A stretch of 64,000 nt of DNA from Hydrangea macrophylla (Eukaryota > Streptophyta > Magnoliopsida > Cornales > Hydrangeaceae): positions 32,280,218 through 32,344,217 of the forward strand of contig CM066982.1 of assembly GCA_033977485.1 (NCBI GenBank), written 5' to 3'. Below, piece by piece: positions 23,491 to 31,926 of this stretch. Position 1 is the first letter of the stretch; every line of letters begins with the position of its first letter. A program made the position numbers and the translations under genes. The notes beneath the pieces are model-generated. The model was not told where the DNA came from and did no database searches. It saw nothing but the letters and a program-made list of their open reading frames with translations.

Positions 23491-23870
23491 TTTGAAGCTT
23501 CTTATCCATATGCCCGTACAAAATTAAGCGAAAAATAAAAATAAGTACATGAATGTATATACATATATATTTGTAGGATATGTATATATACACTAGTTAT
23601 AAAAGCAACAAAAAAGGGAAGAGAGTGAAGATTGGAGACTTACTTCTTCAAATCCGAAGGCTGACCTGACCTGCTCATGGTGTTGTTGAAGGAGGAGGCT
23701 GCAACTGAGAGGGAAAGAGAGATAGAGAAAGAGAACACAAATAGACCTAAGAAAGTGAAATATAAAGCAGAACTAAACCGGCCTAATTCATTTACGAAAA
23801 AAAAAAAAAAAAGAAAAGAAAAAGATTAAGGATTAATTACACACACCCATCTTAAATATGACGTAATTAC

Positions 23871-24426
23871 CAATGTTCTAAAAATCGCTAGGCGCTAGTC
23901 GGGCGGTGGAGGGGGGCCTAGCGCCTAGGGGCCTAGGCGGACGCCTAGGCAAGGCCTAGGCGGATTTGTTTTATAAACAAAATTAATTATATAATCGATA
24001 TATATACGAGTTATGTGGTGTTAATTAAAAATAATTATAGACTTGTGGTTCAAATAATAGATATATATATATATATATATAGGTTATGTGGTGTTTTTTG
24101 GAAATAAGTAAAGATTATTAATATTTAAAAAACTATTTGGATCTCTCCATAGTTAACTTAAACCGTAAGTGTATATATATACTAATGTTAGGGTTTTTTT
24201 TCCAAAGAGTCAGACCCAAATAAGACTCTGTAGCATTCTCACCCTAGCCCGCCTAGCACCGCCTAGCCCGCCTAGGCCCCGCCTAGCACCGCCTATGCCC
24301 CGCCTAGAGGCCGACTAATCCACTGGCCGATTTTCTCAAACGCCTAGGGAAAATCTCGGCGGCCGGGCACCGCCTAGCGCCTAGGCGCCGCCTAGTCGGC
24401 CGCCTAGGCCGATTTTTAGAACACTG
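23871..24426. mobile_element. Non-autonomous hAT-type element, 8-bp TSD GTAATTAC
   Basis: A 556-bp element is flanked by GTAATTAC (23863-23870 and 24427-24434). Termini are CAATGTTCTAAAAATCG at the left and the reverse complement of CAGTGTTCTAAAAATCG at the right. Subterminal regions on both sides are dense in CCTAGGCG/CGCCTAGG-type motifs (about 23890-23960 and 24250-24415), far more GC-rich than the surroundings; the centre is AT-rich. An 8-bp duplication and CA-starting short TIRs with many subterminal motifs are hAT traits. No transposase present. Confidence 0.8.
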
Positions 24427-24567
24427 GTAATTACACAGACCTCCTATGTATATTGAAATAATTACACCCACCTCCCTTGTCTGGTAACGGAAGTGATTGA
24501 GGTGAATAATTTACTAATTAGCCCTTGTTTGATTTTCGATTTTGTAAATATAAAATGAGTAATATTT

Positions 24568-24713
24568 GGGTGACAAACACTTTTTACAAACACTTACACA
24601 CACACTCTATCTCTATCCTGGGTGGCACTGTAGGACCCGAATAATTTCACTGGACCCCACAGTACCACCCATGAGAGAGATAGAGTGTGTTTGTAAGAAG
24701 TGTTTTGTCACCC
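24568..24713. mobile_element. Short MITE-like inverted repeat
   Basis: 146 bp with arms of about 45 bp. Left: gggtgacaaacac, then acaaacacttacacacacac and tctatctct. Right: the reverse-complement text agagatagagtgtg, tttgtaagaagtg, ttttgtcaccc. The whole element could fold into one hairpin. The flanks give no exact target duplication. No ORF. Confidence 0.65.
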
Positions 24714-24801
24714 TAGCATTGTTGATATAAAATTTAAATTTATAGATCAAAGTAAAAAACTAATAATAATAATAATAATAAAACATAATATATACATATA
24801 C

Positions 24802-24993
24802 AGAATCCTTCTAATGAGGGATCCATCATTTTAATAAAATGAGGACTTCGGTTGTGGTCGTTGGATCATCATTTAATTCAGGTTACGCTAGTGAAATGAC
24901 AAAAATACCCTTAATGAAAACACAATGCTATGGCCGAGAACAGAAGTCCTCACTTTATTAAAATGAGGGATTCTTCGTTAGAAAAGCTCTCTC
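24802..24993. mobile_element. Short MITE-like inverted repeat
   Basis: Arms read 'aatgagggatc' plus 'cattttaataaaatgagg' then acttc at the left, and gaagt then 'cctcactttattaaaatgag' plus 'ggattc' at the right. Total is about 190 bp with AT-rich flanks. Boundaries are approximate and no target duplication is certain. Confidence 0.55.
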
Positions 24994-26339
24994 TCTATAT
25001 ATATATTAAGTTAGAACCCGTGCAATGCGCGGGCAAGTACCTATAAACTGATGGCATAATCTACAACTGTAAACTTTAGTGGTAAAGAATGTTTGCTTGT
25101 TGAAGCATTGGGTTTATGTGGTGTTGTAAGGGCACTGAAAATAGAATTATTTGGCTGGCCACTTTCATTTGCATTTTTGGATTTGGTTTGAGCTGTTCAT
25201 TGAAACCTAGCTTTGAGTTTGGGCTTATATGGTGTTTTCAAATTGTTTGTCAAATGAACTATTGTGACTTTGAGCAAAAATAAAAAAAAATTTAAAAAAA
25301 AACTATTTGGACTATCGAGTACCATGTGATACTCCCTATATGGTCCTTCATTGGATTTTGACCATTGGATTAATTTGGGAGACATCAATTTGTTTATTAT
25401 GAATAGCACAGTAGTTCTTACAATTGTTCCTCTGCGAGTTATAAGCTTATAGATACTATTCAAAGGAAATATAAGTAAAATTGAGTTCCAAAATGTTCAC
25501 ATGGAAATATAAGAAAAAATGAGTTTCAAAATATTGACATTCCTCAAGTTAAATGGAGCCTACAGAAAATCCCAAAGTATAAAGAGCTCTAGGCATATTA
25601 ATCAAATTGATTTTTAATTTACTCTTGGGTTGGTACGATGTGGTATTTTTAATTATTTAAAACATTTATGTACTTCTTTCTCCACGTTTATGGGTTCTTC
25701 ACAAGGGATCTAAAGATTGATGCTTCAGACAAAAAAAAAAAAAAAAAAAAGGGGCAGACCAATCACTGCCCTTTTCTGTTGGTAGCCTATGCTTCCTCCA
25801 TCAAAGGTCCATTGAGTTAATTACACCATCAAAGGAACACAATGAGGTCTATCCAAAAACCACATGCATGATATTACACGATCATCAATTAACAACATAA
25901 AAACTATGCATAGCACATAACCAACCTGCACACAACTAATAAATAGTACAGGCAGTCTACAACAATTCAAAACAGTATGGTCCGTGGTACCACGTACAAA
26001 ATCTGTTTTCTACAATTAACAAAGTATTGGGGAAACAAATTTTGCATTCACATATAGGAAGTGTAGAAATAAAACAAAAAGTGGGAAAGAATTTTCATTG
26101 CCAACATATTTTGAATTCTACAACATGCCTAGGATTTCTCATAGAATTCATCTAAAGTTTGCAAACTTTGATCTCTATCTTCCCACCCACTTTTCAATTG
26201 TCAATTGTGTTGAATTAGTGATAATTTCTTATAGCTTTAATGAGTATCTAAATCAGGACTGAAATCATAATAGGGGAAATGATAGAAGTTTTTAAATATG
26301 CAGTGAAATATAGCAAAACACCAAGGAGTACCTTTTGAT
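24994..26339. other. No gene seen
   Basis: AT-rich. It includes a GC hairpin cccgtgcaatgcgcggg at about 25017-25033, similar to the Helitron-like end at 15773, and an A20 tract at about 25730-25750. ORFs are short and featureless. Confidence 0.4.
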
Positions 26340-26890
26340 GTTTCAAGCCACTCTTGATCCTAGATGTTGATGGTGGGCCTGTGCTGCTTTGATGCCCAGA
26401 TGGGCGGAATTTGAGAAATTGGGATTTAGAAGTTCATAGGAGTAGTGCGTATGTTCTTTCTTTTTCTTTGGGAGATTTTGAGCCAACTGATATTGGAGTG
26501 TATATATATACATACAAATTTGGGTTTGCACACACATAAAGAGGTCTATCAGAAATCCTAGGCATATTTGACAATGACCATAGAAATTAAAAGAGGGAAA
26601 AGGGCAGAAGGTGTTGATAGAAGATGTTGACGGTGCGGTTGTGCTGGGCAGAAGGTGTTGATTGAAGATGTTGACGGTGCGGCTGTGCTGCTTTGTGTAT
26701 GTTGTTCCTTCTTGTTTGGGGGATTTTTGGCCAATATATACATACATACAGATATAGATATAGGGGTGCACACACATAAAAGAGGGTCAATATTTATTGT
26801 TGTTGAATGTGCGGTGGTGTTGAGGAAGACGAAGTGGGTTTGCAGAAGGGGCGTTGGAGTTTGTATACAGCACACAAAACGTTAGGGAGA
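26340..26890. repeat. Local duplication with gatgttgacggtgcgg units
   Basis: The motif 'gaagatgttgacggtgcgg' occurs near 26622 and 26667, with 'ggcagaaggtgttgat' before each. The flanking text 'tatacatac..tgcacacacataaa' near 26505-26540 recurs near 26740-26780, so a block of roughly 240 bp is duplicated. Overlapping 67-144-codon minus-strand ORFs are repeat translations without features. Confidence 0.5.
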
Positions 26891-27136
26891 GAGAGGGGGG
26901 AAGTTAGAGGCTTACGTGGCATAGCTAATAACACAGGAAATAGCTCTCTTAGTATATTGTATAGTAGGGGCGCTCAGCGATAGCACTCTAACATTAATAC
27001 AATGTTACATAAAGTTCAAGTCTCAAATATTTAACTCAATAACCCATTCTTCAATTAAAAAGACCAAAATGACATAATTTTCAAAGAAACCAAAGATGCT
27101 CACTCCTCCTACACGAGACAGAAAATCAAAATCAGA

Positions 27137-27540
27137 AAAATGAAAAATCGTGATGGAGGTGACGTGGTGGTGGAGGTGCTGCGATTGTAGATAGAGGTGG
27201 CGATGGTGATGGTGGTACTCCGATGGTAATGGAGGTGACGATGGCAGTGGTGTTGTTGCGATAGTGATGGAGGTGACGTGGTGGTGGAGGTGCTGCGATT
27301 GTAGATGGAGGTGACGGTGGGGGTGGTGGTGCGATGGTGGTATTGGTGGTGCTTCGATGGTGGTAGTCGTGGTGTTGTCATGGTGTTGGTGATGACGGTG
27401 GTAATGGAGGTGATGATGGTGTGATGTCGACGGTGACGGTGACGGCGACGGCGAAGACAACGGCAATGACAACGATGATAGCAACGGTGATGGTGGCATG
27501 GTGCGGTGGTAGTGGTGGTGGTGGTGGTGGTGATGGTGCT
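27137..27540. repeat. GGTGGT-rich minisatellite
   Basis: Dense GGT/GAT repeats. A longer unit, gatggaggtgacgtggtgg followed by tggaggtgctgcgattgtag, is present near 27153 and again near 27266. Histidine/threonine/serine-rich ORFs on the minus strand (up to 158 codons, in two frames at once) are products of the repeat and are not called as genes. Confidence 0.75.
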
Positions 27541-27985
27541 CCGATGGTGGTGGTGGTGCTGCAAAATTCTCTATTTTAAAAAATAGGTAATATTATCTGT
27601 TTACAAAAACAGATAATATCGTGGTGCTGCTGGTAGTGGTCGTGGTGGTGCTATGATGGCAGTGGTTGTGAACTGTGTTGTGGTGGTGGTGCAGTGGTGG
27701 TGGTGCTTTGATGGTGGTGGTGGTGGTGCAAAATTATTTGTTTTCGAAAACAGATAATATTTTCAAAACAGATAATATTATCTATTTTGTGTTGCTGCTG
27801 GTAGTGGTTGTGGTGGTGCTGTGATGGTGGTGGTTGTGAACTGTTCTGTTATGGGGGTGGTGGTGGTGGTGGTGGTGGGGCTTTGATAGTGGTGGTGATG
27901 GCGGCGAAAAATTATCTGTTTTTGAAAACAGATAATATTGTCAAAATAGATAATATTATATGTTTTGTGGTGCTACTGGTAGTGG
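27541..27985. repeat. Three-unit satellite combining GGT repeats with AT hairpins
   Basis: Three units of about 165-180 bp each contain ggtggtgctgcaaaatt-like text, then a hairpin (attatctgtttt..aaaacagataat, near 27588-27620, 27733-27760 and 27910-27935), then tgctggtagtggt and a GGT stretch. The second and third units also carry aacagataatattat. The palindromic core matches 16279-16300. Confidence 0.65.
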
Positions 27986-28341
27986 TTGTTGTGGACACGC
28001 GAAATCAGTTGTCCATTCTTTTTATTCGTTTGAAATTGATTTGGATCAAAGAAAGAAAAGGAAGGTTTGTTGAAAACAGATACAGAGTCGCCACTTGATC
28101 TTTAAGGAACCAAGAAACCTAATTTTGATTCACCCAAATGGATAAAGGGCACCGGCCCTTCATAACCAAAGAACTTGGCTCAGAGTTTTGGTACGAGAGA
28201 GGAAGGAGCCTTTGCCACGACTAAAACACCCTCAACTCGCCCCGTCTTTCGACGGGCCTCAATTAGCATCCAAATAATAATATTTTACTATGCTTGGTTC
28301 GACAATTAATACTATGATAGTATATTACATCACATAAGATT

Positions 28342-28838
28342 TGATGATGCCAAAAATTGGTAACAGTAAAGTAAAGCAATTTAGGAGAGAGGGAGAGAGA
28401 GTGAGAGACTATTTTTTTGTATGTGGTTCGGCCCTGTTAATGAAGGTACCTACGTCCACGGGTGTGTCTGAGCACATTCACTAGCAGATCACCGGCGGGC
28501 CTGGTGAGCCAACAAAGAGGGGCGGCACTACCAGTAATACCGGCCGGGTGTATGCGTATAATGGTGAATTATAGAGGCGCTGTGTAGACTACAGAATTGG
28601 CCGCCCCCTCAATGGGGGGTGAGTGGTCTCTTTTATAGATGCAAGAGACCTACTCATACATGGATAAGGAAATATAATCCTATTAGGGTGTGATTGACAC
28701 CAATCAAGTAAGTTTCCTAATTGTATTAGGATTGATTGACATTAATTGTGGGAGTTTCCCAATTGGATTAGGAAATAGATGCACTTTCCATTAGTCTTCT
28801 AGCTTGAGTAGGAACTGCCCATAATTTTGGGCGTATCA
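28342..28838 (-). repeat. 3' LTR of the gag-only element
   Basis: Plus strand TGATGATGCC ... GGGCGTATCA. A TATA-like cttttatag lies at 28630-28638, minus sense. It lacks one A in 'aggaactg' relative to the partner LTR. Confidence 0.88.
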
Positions 28839-28854
28839 GCTGCCCCCCATTTCC
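28839..28854 (-). promoter_or_regulatory. Polypurine tract of the gag-only element
   Basis: On the minus strand GGAAATGGGGGGCAGC directly precedes the LTR start TGATACGCCC, the expected place and composition for the plus-strand DNA primer. Confidence 0.75.
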
Positions 28855-28974
28855 AAGATTGGCCAGATGCTATATCGGGGCAAGTTTGGAAATCAGTTTG
28901 ATGTTACTTGCCACTGTCTGAGTACTTGTAGAAGCTGCCTCGGGGCTTTTGAGCCTGATGAGTCCTCGGGAACT

Positions 28975-29910
28975 GACTGAGAGGTGAGACCCAGCCTAGC
29001 TCGGGACCTTTAGTTGCTCGGGAACTGACCGGGAGTTGAGACCCGACCTAATCCGGAGTCTTTGAATGCTCGGGAAGTGACCGAGAGTTGAGACTCGGCC
29101 TTCTTCGGAGTCTTTTTTGCTTGAGTTAGCTCCCAGGATGGTTATCTTCTACCCGTAAACCTTCGTCAAGGCTGTGGGTAGAAGGATTTTACCATGTTGG
29201 ACAAGCCGACCTAAAGCGTATTGCTCTAGGGTCCTTTTTACTGTTAACTCCCCAGGATGGTTGTCTTCTGCCCGGCCAGCCTTCGTCAAGACTGTTGGGA
29301 GAAGAGCTTGACCATGTTGGTGGAGCCGACCTAAATCACGTTGCTTTAGGGTCCTTTTACTCCTCTATCGTCGGCCAACCTAAGAGATTTTAGTCACCTC
29401 TATCGTCGGTCTGGACCTAAGTGGAGTTAATGTCTCTGAGTACTGTAGGTGCTCGGGTTGTCCAAGATTTTGACTTGGTTATCCGCGAGGCCTGTAAATA
29501 CCCGGTGTGATTACCTGTTTAGTTCACTGCGCCATCTTGCCCCCCAAGCTTTCGCTAAGACGAGGGTCTTACAGAGGCTATGATCTGTAGGTAACCGACC
29601 TGGAACATGGTGGTTGCAGGGTCTTTTGAAGCTTGCCATCATCAGCCACCTAGGAGGTTTGCCTCCATCGTCGGCTGGACCTAAGCGAAGCCGATGCCTC
29701 GGGCGTGACCCCGAGGTCTTTGGTGCCTGGGTTCGGAGCCCGAGGTCTTTTAGCGCCTGAGTTCGGAGCTCGAGGTCTTTTTAGTGCCTCGGGGTTAGGC
29801 CCGAGGCCTTTGGATGCCTCGGGGTTAGGCCTGAGGTCTTTTTATATGCCTCGGGGTTAGGCCCGAGGTCTTTTTATATGCCTCGGGGTTAGGCCCGAGG
29901 TCTTTGGATG
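28975..29910 (-). repeat. Three sets of tandem repeats in the 3' interior of the gag-only element
   Basis: First, about three units of roughly 50 bp with ctcgggaa(c/g)tgaccg and gagac(c/t)cg motifs (28975-29115). Second, two units of about 120 bp (29126-29365) with 'cccaggatggtt', 'ccttcgtcaag' and 'tagggtccttttact'. Third, about seven units of roughly 33 bp (29686-29908) with tgcctcggggttaggcccga then ggtctttt. The last units contain the self-complementary pair CTCGGG/CCCGAG and could form hairpins in RNA. None is coding on the minus strand. Confidence 0.75.
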
Positions 29911-30026
29911 AGCTCTCTGACAATCGGTGGAGCCTCACGTAGTGATCAGGCAAGTATCGTTGTAGTCGGGCTCATCTAGAATGATGGAGACAGGGGGTCG
30001 GATCAGGATCGTCGGGCTCCTAATTT

Positions 30027-31367
30027 TTATGTGCTGAAGGCAAAGCCGGAACTGCTTGATCCTGACCGATGTGAACTGGAGGTCGGGTCGGGACTGCCGA
30101 ACCATGCCTGTTGTGAGCTGGAGATCCGGTCGGGGCTGCCTGACCCGGACTGCTGTGAACCGGTGGTCAAGTCGGGATTGCCGGACTCAGACCTCTGTGA
30201 ACTGGAAGAACTGTAAGAACTCCCGGGCTGATCTCGCTTTCGCTTACTTCTGGAAGACTCGTTGCTTTCTTGCCTGGTGTATTTGGTCTTCAGAAACTCT
30301 TCAGTGTCAATATATTTTCCAACCCTCTCAGAGAGCTCAACCAAAGTTTTCGGTCGGTTTATGTGAAATGACGCGGCGCACTTGGTGTGTTGAACTCCCG
30401 AGAAGAAGGCTATGATGGCGATTGTCTCGTTCAAATTGCGGATTTGAAGCTTCTGTTGGTTGAACCGGTCGGTGAACTCCTTGAGGGACTCATTACTCCG
30501 TTGTCTGACTGTCAATAGCTGCATGTCTGGCTTTGGCCGCTCATGCGTACCGGTGAACTGGTTGATGAACTGCTTGCTGAGTTGTTTGAAATTGCAAACC
30601 GATCGGGGCTCCAAGGAGTAGAACCACTGCATGGCCGGGCCTTTCAAAGTGCTGGGGAAGGCTAGGCAGTGTAGCTCATCGGAGTTGGTGGCTAGGGCCA
30701 TCTGAGCCTTATAGGTTCGGACGTGGTCAATCGGGCTTCCCGAGCCGTTGTATGAATCTAGCCGAGGCTGCTTGAATTTGCGCGGGATAGAGAACCTCGT
30801 GATCTGGCTGGAGAATGGTGACTCTGTCTCGGTATTGGCTTGATTCGGAACGCAGTTTTGACCAAGCTTTTTGGCCACTCCGTCGATCTGTTTCTTCAAG
30901 TCCTTGATTCGGGCTTCCACTCCTTCCCGACCGGTATCTGAGGAGCTGGTCGGGTTGGTGGAAGAGGCTTCTTCATGGCAGGGTGTTGTCCTCTGGGATC
31001 GGGCTCGGCTATGACTCCGGGTAACCGTTCGCCTAGGGACGACTTGGCTCTTGACCGAGTGACCCTGGACAGCACGCCCACTATTGATGTCTCTGGCATC
31101 CTTAACATGGGATGGGTTGGCTCGGGTCCGTTGTCTGGTCAAGATCGGTTCTCGACCGTACGCAATGGTCCCGGGTCGTTTCCCGGCCACTTGAGGATTG
31201 CTTTGCTGGGCTAGCAGTGCTTCGATCTGTTGCTGGATTTGACACTGGCCCTCCAAGAGTTGTATGAGGGTTGCGGTGATTTGCTCATATGTCGGGACTG
31301 CTGCAGTCGACGCCGGGGCCGAAGGAACATCCCGGTCGGACTGCTGCGCAGCCTTCTTTGGTGGCAT
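30027..31367 (-). CDS. gag: Gag protein of the gag-only element
   Basis: 446 codons from the first ATG after the primer-binding site, open to the end. Residues about 1-70 are Q/A-rich with a predicted helix (QIQQQIEALLAQQ); 80-150 are basic and S/T-rich. A Retrotrans_gag-like capsid domain spans about 195-335 (FKQPRLDSYNGSGSPIDHV, LKGPAMQWFYSLEP, QFINQF, SNESLKEFTDRFNQQKLQI, IIAFFSGV). The C-terminus has four imperfect repeats of about 17 residues built on SSQ(R/Q)S.SG.PD. There is no CCHC zinc knuckle and no pol downstream. It would assemble particles around element RNA in the cytoplasm; RNA binding would have to come from basic regions. The intact frame in a recent element suggests Gag is still needed by these non-autonomous elements. 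Confidence 0.85.
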   Translation of the reverse strand: MPPKKAAQQSDRDVPSAPASTAAVPTYEQITATLIQLLEGQCQIQQQIEALLAQQSNPQVAGKRPGTIAYGREPILTRQRTRANPSHVKDARDINSGRAVQGHSVKSQVVPRRTVTRSHSRARSQRTTPCHEEASSTNPTSSSDTGREGVEARIKDLKKQIDGVAKKLGQNCVPNQANTETESPFSSQITRFSIPRKFKQPRLDSYNGSGSPIDHVRTYKAQMALATNSDELHCLAFPSTLKGPAMQWFYSLEPRSVCNFKQLSKQFINQFTGTHERPKPDMQLLTVRQRSNESLKEFTDRFNQQKLQIRNLNETIAIIAFFSGVQHTKCAASFHINRPKTLVELSERVGKYIDTEEFLKTKYTRQESNESSRSKRKRDQPGSSYSSSSSQRSESGNPDLTTGSQQSGSGSPDRISSSQQAWFGSPDPTSSSHRSGSSSSGFAFST

Positions 31368-31407
31368 ATTGATCAGTCAAGAATTTGTTGATGAGAAGAA
31401 TTGTCGT

Positions 31408-31426
31408 TTCCCACAGACGGCGCCAA
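31408..31426 (-). promoter_or_regulatory. Primer-binding site of the gag-only element
   Basis: Minus strand TTGGCGCCGTCTGTGGGAA begins two bases from the LTR end. TGGCGCCG.. is the complement of a tRNA CCA end as used by many plant gypsy elements. The exact tRNA is uncertain. Confidence 0.6.
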
Positions 31427-31428
31427 GC

Positions 31429-31926
31429 TGATGATGCCAAAAATTGGTAACAGTAAAGTAAAGCAATTTAGGAGAGAGGGAGAGAGAGTGAGAGACTATT
31501 TTTTTGTATGTGGTTCGGCCCTATTAATGAAGGTACCTACGTCCACGGGTGTGTCTGAGCACATTCACTAGCAGATCACCGGCGGGCCTGGTGAGCCAAC
31601 AAAGAGGGGCGGCACTACCAGTAATACCGGCCGGGTGTATGCGTATAATGGTGAATTATAGAGGCGCTGTGTAGACTACAGAATTGGCCGCCCCCTCAAT
31701 GGGGGGTGAGTGGTCTCTTTTATAGATGCAAGAGACCTACTCATACATGGATAAGGAAATACAATCCTATTAGGGTGTGATTGACACCAATAAAGTAAGT
31801 TTCCTAATTGTATTAGGATTGATTGACATTAATTGTGGGAGTTTCCCAATTGGATTAGGAAATAGATGCACTTTCCATTAGTCTTCTAGCTTGAGTAGGA
31901 AACTGCCCATAATTTTGGGCGTATCA
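31429..31926 (-). repeat. 5' LTR of the gag-only element
   Basis: 498 bp, TG...CA, with a TATA-like cttttatag at 31717-31725 (minus CTATAAAAG). Transcription would start about 30 bp further on toward gag. Confidence 0.88.

Larger units (their letters stand above)
18897..23678 (-). pseudogene. SmG: Unprocessed pseudogene of spliceosomal Sm core protein G (SmG)
   Basis: Four exons appear in order on the minus strand. Exon 1 (23678-23644) encodes MSRSGQPSDLKK and ends at GTAAGT. Exon 2 (23513-23491) encodes HMDKKLQ and ends at GTAAGC. Exon 3 (about 19647-19536) ends with DNTVEVNGNERNDIGMV. Exon 4 (18959-18897) encodes VIRGNSVVTV, then a stop, then ALEPVARSQ and TAG. These match the N-terminus, Sm1 end, Sm2 motif and C-terminus of plant SmG (about 80 residues), a subunit of the ring on U1, U2, U4 and U5 snRNAs in the nucleus. 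Lesions: GG instead of AG before exon 2, a scrambled first half of exon 3 about ten bases short, and an in-frame TAA at 18929-18927. Kept introns point to a duplicated, not retroposed, copy. Expression is unknown. Confidence 0.85.
28342..31926 (-). mobile_element. Complete gag-only LTR retrotransposon (TR-GAG type)
   Basis: Two LTRs of 497 and 498 bp (28342-28838 and 31429-31926) differ at about four positions by eye. They bound a 2590-bp interior with a primer-binding site, one gag ORF, long tandem repeats and a polypurine tract, all in minus orientation. Flanks agatt (28337-28341) and agaat (31927-31931) are a 5-bp duplication with one mismatch, in a stretch that is contiguous in the related solo LTR near 5720. 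There is no protease, RT or integrase, so it would need enzymes from another element. Near-identical LTRs suggest a recent insertion. Confidence 0.88.

Noticed and set aside
25016..25034. Second Helitron 3' end
   Set aside because: The hairpin is good but no CTRR at the proper distance with an A|T insertion point is clear.
27023..27564. Minus-strand ORFs of 150-158 codons rich in His, Thr, Ser and Pro
   Set aside because: They are translations of a GGT/GAT minisatellite, open in two frames at once, with no start context or domain.
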